From Baffinella frigidus (taxonomy: Eukaryota; Cryptophyceae; Cryptomonadales; Baffinellaceae), in NCBI GenBank assembly GCA_026770585.1, contig MU646650.1:272690-283736 (forward strand): a stretch of 11,047 nt of DNA, written 5' to 3'. The first letter of the stretch is position 1. The number at the start of each line of letters is the position of its first letter. Of the stretch, positions 1 through 9,800 are shown in pieces. The notes below the pieces were generated by a model. It saw only the letters and a list, made by a program, of their open reading frames with translations. It ran no database searches and was not told the DNA's origin. The position numbers and the translations under genes are program-made.

Positions 1-60
<60 letters not shown>

Positions 61-78
61 ATATATATATATGTATAT
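1..78. repeat. (AT)n / (ATGT)n simple repeat
   Basis: An AT dinucleotide run, an ATGT-type tetranucleotide section at about 35-60, then AT again. It ends in TATATAG, which serves as the acceptor of the possible microexon at 81. Confidence 0.95.
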
Positions 79-80
79 AG

Positions 81-103
81 CGTACTCGGCCAAGCAGCTG
101 TAC
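81..103 (+). CDS. Possible 23-nt microexon upstream of CNBD1
   Basis: Read with two leading bases that finish a split codon, it encodes YSAKQLY. It follows an AG at 79-80 at the end of an AT-rich tract and is followed by a good donor (GTGAGG, 104-109). It ends in phase 0, which fits the next exon at 746. The donor and the bases after it (gtgaggtagag...ggcggggcag) recur at 649-677, the same kind of donor-side duplicate seen beside firmer exons. Against it: it is very short and lies beside a simple repeat, so chance is a real possibility. Confidence 0.3.
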
Positions 104-426
104 GTGAGGTAGAGGGCGTGGCGGGGCAGTGAGACCTTGACCGACCACTCCAACACTGACTGGACTACCTTGACCTAGCACTCCCACGCGGTAAGAAGGA
201 TCTACTGGAAAGCCCCAGGGGAAGTTTCAAAAAGTTCGCGACACTCTGGTGTCGCATACTTTTGAGCCATTTTCTCCCCAAAAGGCAATTTTCACCCCAA
301 GGACGTGACCAAAATTCGTCGAAAGGTAACCTACAAGTAATTTTAGTGTCGTGTCCAAGAATTTTGAGACTTCCTCTGTGGCTTTGCAGTAGATGCCGAC
401 GCAGGTCTGCGCTCCTGTGATCCGTG

Positions 427-745
427 TCGTGCAATCTTCGTGGACGGGTTCAGGGTTCAGGTTTAGGGTTTAGCGCTCGCAAAGGGGGACCACTCTAACA
501 CTGACTGCTCCCCCGGCGTGCAGACGGCGCTCTGTGCCGTGCAATCGTCATGTGGTTGGGGTTTGGGTACAGGTTTTAGAGTTTAGAATTTAGTGCTCGC
601 AAGGGGTGACCACGCTCACACTGCCTGGTCTCTTGGCGTGCAGGCGGCGTGAGGTAGAGGTAGTGGCGGGGCAGAGAGACTGCGCACTCTGACACTGTCT
701 ACCTTCACCGAACACGCTCACAGTGACTGCTCCCTGGGCGTGCAG
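427..745 (+). repeat. Acceptor-side duplications of CNBD1 exon 746, about 110-bp unit
   Basis: The block 'GTGCAATC ... telomere-like G-rich tract ... GCTCGCAA(A)GGGG ... GACCAC ... CACTG ... GGCGTGCAG' occurs at 431-540 and 541-650. The part from 'ACGCTCACAGTGACTG' to the acceptor recurs just before the real exon. Unit 1 ends with AG at 523 and the first 10 bases of the exon (ACGGCGCTCT). Unit 2 ends with AG at 643 and then GCGGC|GTGAGG, joining an acceptor copy to the microexon donor flank. The rest of this intron (104-430) shows no protein-like content. Confidence 0.8.
446..472 (+). repeat. Interstitial telomere-like tract (TTTAGGG type)
   Basis: It reads GGGTTCAGGGTTCAGGTTTAGGGTTTAG, mixing TTTAGGG with TTCAGGG variants. 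A more degenerate version lies in the next repeat unit at about 555-590. Confidence 0.7.
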
Positions 746-883
746 ACGGCGCTCTGGAACCAAGACGATGGGCCCGCCTGGGGGTGGGGGCCCTTCGGCG
801 GAGAATCGGCCTTCGTGCTGCTGGCAGGCGATCTGCAGGTGTTGGTGCTCTTGGAGGACGGTGCGGATGTTGAAGAGAGAGAG
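746..883 (+). CDS. Exon: CNBD1, first part of the beta-roll
   Basis: Forty-six codons in phase 0 at both ends, with acceptor GCGTGCAG (738-745) and donor GAG|GTGCCA at 884. The translation contains 'GGESAFVLLAGDLQVL', which aligns with the CNBD beta-strand pattern G-[DE]-x-hydrophobic3-x-G-x-[LV]-x-V. It corresponds to 'GDSMLVVVRGQLKVL' in CNBD2 of the same gene. It ends in Arg-Glu exactly as the equivalent CNBD2 exon does (5106-5191), which supports this donor. The run 'DDGPAWGWGPFGG' before it is a Gly/Trp-rich stretch not typical of the fold. The acceptor side is duplicated twice upstream at about 110-bp spacing (AGs at 523 and 643), but only this copy continues as an open exon. The opening helix of CNBD1 must lie upstream of the window or in unrecognised exons. 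Confidence 0.8.
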
Positions 884-3800
884 GTGCCACCCCCATGGAG
901 CTCCCACGTCAAGTGTTTTCGTCGGTTGGTCAAAACCCTCGCGCTTTTGTTGTTGGAACCACCGGAACGATCTCCCCGATTTGCACTAGAGGAGGCGCCC
1001 GACATGGGCACCCCTCTGTTTCAAATCCGCGAGTCCTTCGCGATCAGAACGCTGTCCCACACGAGGCTACCCAGGCGAACAGAATAAAACGGACTTTTAA
1101 AGTTTGGTGGGCAAATGATCACGTTTCCGCCCGCTGAGCGGTCGGACCTGTGTAAAGTCGCTGCTTTTCACCTGAAAATTACTGCACACGTTTACAATCG
1201 ACATTTATTCTGTTCGCATAGGTAGCCTCGTGTGGTCGGCCTATGTCCTTCACATGCGACCGAACCAATTGCTTACAAGGCGGGGAACATGTGTTTGATT
1301 GATACAGGTAAAGTGCGCGATTGTATGGGTACCCAATAAATCCAATTCATGGGTATGGAATAAATATATGGGCATCTAATAAATTCAATTTTTTGGGGGG
1401 GGTGCAGGTATCGCGGCTAGTGCACGCGGGCGAGACGGTCGGGGAGACAAGCCTCCTGGCCAACCTCCCCCGCTCCTCTACCGTCCGCACCGTCGGACCC
1501 TGCCTCGTCGCCGAGGTCCCAACCCCCCGTCCGATGTCAAGTGTTTTGATCGCGCGGGTCTGGCGGAGTTCTCGTACGTATATTACAACCGACACCCAGA
1601 TATACGTACGTATACTACAACCGACAGGTTACGAGCCTCCCACCGATGAGCCCCCCGAAGATGCCGCCCGACTGAAACTGCCGCCAGATGTTTGTCAGGG
1701 TCGCTTTCCGGTTTCCGGTTTCCGGTATCCCCTGGAACAAGGTCTTACCCCCCCTCCCGATATGGTATCGCGGCTAGTGCATGCGGGCGAGACGGTCGGG
1801 GAGATACGCCTCCCGGCCAACCTTCCCCGCTCTTCCACCGTCCGCACTGTCGGACCCTGCCTCGTCGCTGAGGTCCCTGCTGCACTTCCGATGTCAATTC
1901 ACTCGGATCCAGAACATTTCGCCTAAGTCAACTCCCCCTGAAAACCAGCGCCTTAAGTCAAATGCCGGCCATGGCGGCAGGGTCCATCTAAACGAAATCA
2001 GGGGAAAGTTGACTTAGGTGAGCTGATTGACTTAGCTGAAATCTTGTGGGTCGGAGTGCAACTGTTGACCCTGCCTCGTCGCTGAGGTGTTACCTACCCC
2101 CGATCCGTCTTCTCCCCATCACCTCATCTGTGGTCCTCCGTCCGAGGTCCATCCCGCCTCACAATGTCATAGTACAAAATGACGTCGGACCCTGCCTCGT
2201 CGCTGAGGTCCCACCCACACCCGAACCTATACACTGAACCCCGGGGGGCGACAGTGTTGTGTTCGCGTGGGTCTGGCGGGTGTGTATCGAGGGTCGCCGG
2301 GTTCCTATATATTCTCTTCGATGATAGTATATGAGCGACGTTGAGCCTATCGGCACGGTGTCCGGCATCCGCTTTTACAAATCATCGGGGGTTGGCAGAA
2401 CGATCGATATTCAGTAGTCAGTGGCTGACAGATCAGACAGCATGCGCAGGTGTCTTCTGGCATCCAGGTGTGCAAATCATCGGGGGGGCGGGGTGCAGAA
2501 CTATCAGTGTCCAGTTGGTGACGGACGGGAGACGTCTCCCGTTGCTGACGGACGGGGGAAATCATCGGTGGTTGGCAGAACGATCGATATTCAGTAGTCA
2601 GTTGCTGACGGACGGGAGACGCAGGTGTCGCGCGCCGCTATGGAACGGGCCGTGGATCGTCCGATGTCGGAGCTTGCGCATGGTGTGCTGGAGTTCATTT
2701 CGGAGCGCCGGATGGAAGGCTTGGTCGTGGAGGTCGCATCCCGTTCTGAACCCCTCAACCACACCGTTCTCAACCCCTCAAACAAACCATACTGTGAACC
2801 GCTCAACCACACCGTTCTCAACCCCCCTGCCCCCCTTCGTTCTCAACACTAACCGCTAGACGCTGAACACTTCACCGGCCGTGTTGAGGAAAGCGTGATC
2901 AACGTACTAACTACGCACCAATACAGGCGCGGGTGACGAACACGCGCGTGCTCCACGCGTTGCTTCTGAGGGGATTCAACCTTCCACTTGGCAGCGGCCG
3001 AGTTCCTTTCCCCCCGGATATCCGGGGGACATGCGGTTAGAATCCAATGCAAATGGACAAAATTCTAGTACAAATAGTTGAGATGGACTGTATCCGTGAA
3101 GCCCCCGGTGGCTGCTAAGTGGGTTGACACCAATACAGGCGCGGGTGACGAATACGCGCGTGCTCCATGCGTTGCGTCTGAGGCGATCCAACCTGCTCAA
3201 GCTTCTCTCCGACACCGAACTCGAGTAATCCTCTCAACCCGCCCACTCATTTTATCCACACGGTGGGCTTCGAGGGTTTTGAGACCCTTAGATTTCAGCG
3301 GTAACGTGACCAAATTTGCATGGGCAAATACTTAAAGGTAACTGCACACAGGGTAAGTTGACTTTTTGATGAAAGGTGCGTAATCCACTATGTGGTTGCG
3401 TGCTCCATGCGGTGCGTTCGATCTATGAGGCGATCCAACCTTCTCAAGCCTCTGTCCGACACGGAACTCGAGTCATCACCCCCACCCTCGCACGCTCCAT
3501 ACCACTCGATAATTTCATAAACGCTGGCGCGTACAACTACTCCATAGACGCTGGTGCGAGCGCTGAACACCAATCTCATCCCGCCAGGTAGTTGATTTAA
3601 ATGCTTCGGAGTTCCCCGAATGCACGAAATTTACTACACGTAAGCTCGTGCGGGGCTGGACGTGACTGGATTTGGCCAAGTGTGTAGTAAATTCCGTTGA
3701 TTCGGGGAACTCCGAAGCATTTAAATCAATTACCTGGTGGAATGAAATCCTCTAAGACCACAAATGCTGGTGCACTGACCGCCAGATCGGATCCAGGTTC

Positions 3801-6800
3801 CTGTCGGCAATCTCCGAAACGGTGATCCTGAAGCGCCACAAGCGCATCGTCCGCCAGGGTGCGTTCACTGTCCCCCGTCCGTAGCTGTGTCGACTCTTCA
3901 GGAAATTGTTTGGTTACCACACAGCGGAGAGCGATGCGAATCGCGGCCAGATTCTGGCCGAGATGCGGTTACCCCGTACAGATGTTGATTTGTCGGAGAT
4001 TTTGTCCATCGATGTTGATTCATTTATTCGATCGATGTTGATTCGTGACTATCGATGTTGATTCATCAACAATTTCCGAAATTGTGTGGTTCCGCCAGTG
4101 TGCTTCCACACCACACGAGGCTATCCATGCGAACAGATTCATAAGTCAATTATTAGATTATTGCCCAGGAAACATGCCAAAAGTCAGCATTTGATCACGT
4201 TTCCGTACGGACATCCGTACGGAAACGTGATCATTTCCCCATAAATTTTAAAATGTTCTTTTATTCTGTTCGCATGGATAGCCTCGTGTGGCTGTCCCTC
4301 GTACGGACGTCGACTGCTCACAAACGCATTGTCCGCCAGGGTGCGTTCACTGTCCCCCGTACAGATGTTGACTCTTCAGGAAATTGTTTGGTTCTGCACC
4401 AGTCCGCGGCATGTTGACTGATCCACAGTCCCCGTATGGTGACTCATCAGAAAATTGTTCGGTGTCAGGGTGCGTACAGATTCATAGGATGCCGGCCTGA
4501 AAACCGGTCAGTTGAGCCTATGGTAGGCCGTAGGGCTCATAGGCCCAATTTTTTTAAGTAGCCCTGCTAGGCCCCTACGGCCTACCGTAGTGAGCACCGT
4601 AGGCCTAACTGCCCGGTTTTCAGTCTGTTACCCTATCAAGATGTTGATTGGTCGGATCAATGGAATCACGTCTCTGCCAGCGCTGAACATGAGGTTTCCA
4701 CGGTCGAGGAGTTTGCACAGTAATCGTGGAGGTGTTGTGTACATCTGGGTGTCGAATAATCGCGGTGTTGTTGTTTGCATCAGGGGCGGAGGGCGACTCG
4801 ATGTTGGCGGTGGTCGAGGTTTGCGACGAGCAATCTTGGTGTGGTGTTAGACGAGTACTCGGTGTGCTGCTGTGAGCAGGGGCGGAGGGCGACTCCATGT
4901 TATTTGTGGCACCACCGTCGGATTGGCGGTCTTCGAAACAGTATTTATTACAAATCAAGTGAAGGCGACGAGCAACCTTAACGTGTGGTGGTGGTGTGTG
5001 CATCAGGGGCGGATGGGGACTCGATGTTGGTGGTTGTCGAGTTTTATGACGAGAAATCGTGGTGGTGTGGTGTGTGACGAATAATCGGTGTGCTGTGGTG
5101 TGCAGGGGCGGAAGGCGACTCGATGTTGGTGGTGGTGCGCGGACAGCTCAAGGTCCTCCTAGCATTCCAGGAGGGTGAACAGCCCCGGGAGGTACCCCCC
5201 CCAACTCCTCCCGCAAACGCCTGCCTTCGAAAGCGTTGTGCACGGGTTATTTGCTCCCCCGCTCTGGGATGTAGGCTTAGTTACAGACATGGGGGGGTGT
5301 CCTAGCCTAGCTGGCCCAGGTCCTCGCACGAAGCGAGACCGTCACGGAGGGTTCTAGAGGGGAGGTAAGTGGCTGAGGGTAGGCTACCCCTAGCGGAGGG
5401 GGCTCGCGGACTAGTGCCATCAAGATGCTGATGGATGGGATGGCAGGTGGGGAGGCTGCGGTTTTCTGGCTAGGATGGATGGGATGGCAGGATGGATGGG
5501 ATGGCAGGTGGGGAGGGTGTTTGAGCCATTGGCTGGTATTTGAGCTATTTTTATTATTTCATTGGATACATCATGGGAGAACTTTCTATGGCATGGGTAT
5601 TTTTACTTATGATTCCCAATTAAACCAATTACCCCCACCAACAATCCTGGGTGGGTTGGTGGCCTTCCTCTAGTTTTCTACACACTGGCGAGGATGGATG
5701 GGATGGCAGGTTGGGAGAGGCTGCGGGCAGGTGACGCGCTCCCAAACCCCAACCCCGAAACCTGAAACCTTGGCAGGTGGGGCGACTCCGTGCAGGGGAC
5801 GCGATCGGCGAGATGGTGCTGCTCCTGGGGCACCCGTTCGCGGCAACGGCTCAAGTGGCGTCGCGGGAGTGCACGGTCGCACGGATATCGCGTGAGGCTT
5901 CCGCGTCCTTGTTCGCGGCCCGCCCCCAGGTTAGTCAACTCCAGTGCCGCATCCTTGTTCGTGGCTTTTTCACACCCAGCTCTGTCCCAGGCTATTCGGG
6001 CTCGCCAATTTGGTGAGCTTCGGCTCGTTTCCGCTCTAAAGTTGACGGATTTGTACCGCACACCCAGAGTGTCAACTTTAGAATAGCCGGTCAAGTGGCC
6101 TCGCGGGAGTGCAATGTCGCGCGCTGCCTCTTGCGTCCTTGTTCGCGGCCCACCCCCAGGTTAGTCAACTCCAGGTTTGTTCGCGGCCCTAGGCGTGTGC
6201 GCACTGCCTAGCTATGTCTCAGTATATTCGGACTCCAGTTTACCGTATTCGAGTACCGTGTGCATGTGGTGTGGGGGTTTTGGGTCAAGGGTTCATAGTT
6301 AAGGTTTCTGGTGTATGATTCAAGGTTTTTAAAGTGGTTGTATAGGTTTGTAAAATGGTTGTCCTGGATCGCAGCTGGCCGAGGCGCTCGCGACACTGGC
6401 AGAGGCGGGCGGCGGCGGGATGCGCGCGCGCACTCCCCTCGGCGGACGCGCCGCCACCCCAGGTACCCTACCTCTGCCTCACTCGGATTGACTGCCGGAT
6501 CTCATCCGGTCAGGTATTTGCTTTAAATTGTTTTTGAGTCCCCCCGACTCCGAACCATTTAAATCAGATACCTGGCCGGATGAGATCATTCTCAAATTGG
6601 CATGCTGGGTTTGCGGAACACCTCCGTCGACTTTGCAGCGGAAAAGAGCCCACGCAGGCTTGATGCAGAGCTAGGTGGGCGGGGTTGGGAGGTGCTGCGC
6701 ACTCCCCTTGGCGGACGCGCCGCCGCCCCTGGTTCCCTACCTCTGCCTCCCTCGGATTCAATCCGAGGGAGGCAGAGGTAGGTGTCAAAAGTCGACTTTT

Positions 6801-9800
6801 GACAAGTTGACGACGCGGGCAGCGCTGCTCGTCCTGAACGGCAAGCGAGACGCAAGAGGAATGGACACAGGCTGCTCTCTCTTTCAGTCCCGCGACTGCA
6901 CTGCTAGCCAAGATTTTTTGCTAAAGTCAACCTCCCCTAGAAATTGTCCACTTAAGAATCTAGGACGCCATGGTGGCGTCCATTTTACTACACCTCTCTC
7001 CCAGTTTTTTCAAAGTTGACTGATACAAAATCTTCTGGCTAGCAGTGGACTGTTGTCTGATCTGAGTTTCTCCGTGTGCTCAAGCTGCCCTGTTTAGGTG
7101 AGAATCTGGTCCCTGAGAATCGTCCCTAAGAATCATTCCCGGGTCAGGTTGCAGCCGCTTTAATAATACTAGTAAAAATCGGTCTTGCTTTAATATTACT
7201 AGTAAAAATCGGTCTGTGTAGTAAATTATATTACCGAAATTTTTTAAATTAAAAGTCCCGGGTCAGTTAGCAGCCGTTGGACTCTCCGCTCTGTTTTTCA
7301 TGTCCTGATGTTGAGATGAAATGCGTTTATTTCGGATCGAACCCAACATGCCCACCGCGTATTCCCTTCCGTGAAGGCCGCGTAAGACTGGGACCTAAAC
7401 GCCGTGTTCCGCTGAAGCGTTGCGTTTTCACGTGTCTGTTCAGGCGGAATGGTCGCGCAGGGCCTCTCGACGTCGCAGGGGGTGGTCACGTACCCTTGGG
7501 CTCCTCAGGTTCCCGCCGCGGCTTTCCAAAATATCACAGCGTGGAAAGAGTGAATTCGTCGATTTGACAAAAACACACGAAATTATATCAGAAAAGATAG
7601 ACCGTTCCTGGCGCTCAACGGGTTCCCGCCCCGACTTTTGAAGGCCTCTTTCCCGAGAGCATCCGCTACTCCAACACCCCAACCCAGTCGCCCTCGACTC
7701 CCTCCTAGATGGAGTGCTCGCACTCCCATTCCCGGACTCCAAACCCCACCGGAAAAATGCAGGACGCACCAATCCTATAGACCCTCTACTTCCTCAACCC
7801 ACCTGAGCCCGTGAGTTTTACTTCACAGAGTGAAACTGTTGAATGCGTCGGTTTGACAACATCTACGAAATTGCCATAGAAGATGGAACCGTGCCGAGAG
7901 GCACTGAACAAGTTGGTGTCCGTGTATGTAAATCAGCTAGCGGCACGCAGGACAAACACGAAGATATGTTTTCGAGCGCCAGTCAAACAATCTCTCTCTC
8001 TCTGGATCGCTGACAGCCTCTTGGTGGGAGGGTCTCTCAAGAGAAGGGGATGCACGTGGAGGAGAGAGGGGGGCGGCGGGTCTCGCTAAATTCCTTCTTG
8101 TATGGTAGGTTGGCTAGCGGCACACAGGCCATATACAACGATTGCGTCCAAGTGTCAGTACACATCTCCATGACTGGAACGCTGACAGCTTCGGGGTGGG
8201 AGGGTATCGCAGGAGAAGGGGATGCACGTGGAGGAGAGAGGGGGGCGGCGCTACCTCGCGGGCCTAGCTGCCAAGGTTCTTCCTTTCCACCACGTCCCCT
8301 TCTCCTGATGGATTTCAAATCCAGCCTATCATCTGAAACATTCAGATCGACGCAGGGTAGAAAATTGATCCACTGGTAAATGCAGGTCCATTTCATTAGT
8401 CAAGAGTCAAATGAACGTAGCCTCCTGCGCGTCTGTTGGCTGAGCTGGGGACGGTTTGTACGTGACGCTCAAGCTCTCCAAGGGCTCAAGATTCCTGCTT
8501 CCCATCTGAGTCTCCCGTGCAGATGTTTGTTGATCCGGAGAATCCTGGGGAGGTATCAAGGTTTCTCCTTCCCACCAGGGTCCCTCGTACTTCCCTGCAG
8601 AGCCTACTGTGCGACTTTTCGGTGTGACGCGCTCAAGGAAGGCAACCTCTCTATGAGGTGCTTTCTTCACACGGAAGAATGTGTGGATTGCTTGACACGA
8701 AAGACATTTGCGAAACCTCAAACCCTGAAACCTAAACCCCAAACCCTGAATCCTGAACCCTAAACCCTGAACCCTAAACCTTAAACCCTACACAGGTTAC
8801 GAACGCGCTACTAGAGCGCATCGAGGGGCAGCTAGCCGAGCAGCTTGCTTTACACGAAAGACATATGCGTGGTTGCTTTACACCACAAACATGTGTGCGG
8901 CCGGCAGGTGACAAATGCGCTGCTGGGGCTGATTGAGGGGGGCGGCTTGCCGAGCTCCCGCTCGCCTTCATGGACAAGTTGCTTTACACGAAGTTGCTTT
9001 ACAAAACCGAGTTGCTGTATACCAAGTTGCTTTACAAAAATAATTGCGTTACACGATTTGTGGGGCAGGTGACCAACGCGCTGCTAGAGCGGATCGAGGG
9101 GCAGCTGGCCGCGCGCTCGCTCTCCTCCATTAACAAGTTGCTTTACACCAAGTGTGTTTACAAGAAGTTGCTTTACAAGAAGTTGCTTTACAAAAACAGT
9201 TGCTCTACAAGAAGGTGCTCTACAAAACAAAAGTGGCTTCACACGAAAGAGTGGCTTTACACGATTTGTGGGGCGAATCCCTAACCCCTAAACAGGTGAC
9301 GAACGCGCTGCTGGGGCGGATCGAGGGACAGCTGGCCGAGCAGCTAGCCGCGCGCTCGCTCTCCTCCATCAACAAGTTGCTTTACACCAAGTTGCTTTAC
9401 AAAAACACGAAATATTTGTGTACACGAAAGAGTTGTTTTTCGCGATTTGTGGGGCGAATCCCTACCTCCTAAACAGGTGACGAACGCGCTACTAGGGCGG
9501 ATCGAGGGGCAGCTGGCCGAGCAGCTGGCCGCGCGCTCGCAGCCCTTCGCCGATGAGATCGAAGAAGCCTCCCACCACCTCGCGGTACCCCAGCCGCCCT
9601 TTGTAAAGCAACCGATCTACAGCTTCGTACCCCAGTCGCCCTGTAAAGCAAACCGATTTACAGCTTTTTGTAAAGCAAGAGATGTACAGCTTCCATGAAC
9701 GCGACCAACCCGACCATGGCCACCGTCGCATATTGGCGAAATAATCAGCACGCTTCTCTTGAGAGGCCCGGGGCGGGGGGTGGCATCGCCCTCTTTTTGA

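Larger units (their letters stand above)
1516..2300 (+). repeat. Donor-side duplications of the CNBD1 cassette exon
   Basis: Besides the full copy at 1765-1872, fragments ending in the same exon end and donor (GACCCTGCCTCGTCGCTGAG|GT) lie at about 2049-2085 and 2184-2207. The intron sequence after the exon is also repeated: 'GCGCGGGTCTGGCGG' (1552-1566) recurs as 'GCGTGGGTCTGGCGG' (2265-2279). A short direct repeat, CGTACGTATA(T/C)TACAACCGACA, occurs at about 1573 and 1605. A TTTCCGG triplet repeat lies at about 1705-1727. Confidence 0.8.

Noticed and set aside
1321-1926. 201-codon plus-strand open frame taken as one gene
   Set aside because: It contains both cassette exon copies in frame, but the region between them is low-complexity intron sequence. 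The AG and GT at 1407/1516 and the CNBD continuation at 2625 fit a spliced exon better.
2341-2859. 172-codon plus-strand open frame
   Set aside because: It is made of the direct repeats before exon 2625 and the short tandem repeat after it, in a frame different from the CNBD reading.
4192-4233. Strong hairpin as a transcription terminator
   Set aside because: It is the centre of a foldback element, has no T-run, and the setting is eukaryotic.
4620-5003. 127-codon minus-strand open frame
   Set aside because: It is the antisense of the tandem acceptor array before exon 5106. It is Thr/Pro/His-rich with no domain, and the plus strand carries the CNBD reading.
5678-6094. 138-codon minus-strand open frame
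   Set aside because: It overlaps the best CNBD exon (5777-5929) on the other strand and has no recognisable features. GC-rich sequence leaves several frames open.
7048-7097. Exon running from the foldback element to the good donor TTTAG|GTGAGA at 7098
   Set aside because: The only open frame here ends in an in-frame TAG at the donor. The frames continuous with 6823-6870 meet a stop (CTGATCTGA).
8848-9440. CRISPR-like array from the regular TTGCTTTACA repeats
   Set aside because: Repeats are short and imperfect, with no unique spacers of constant length. The context is eukaryotic introns.
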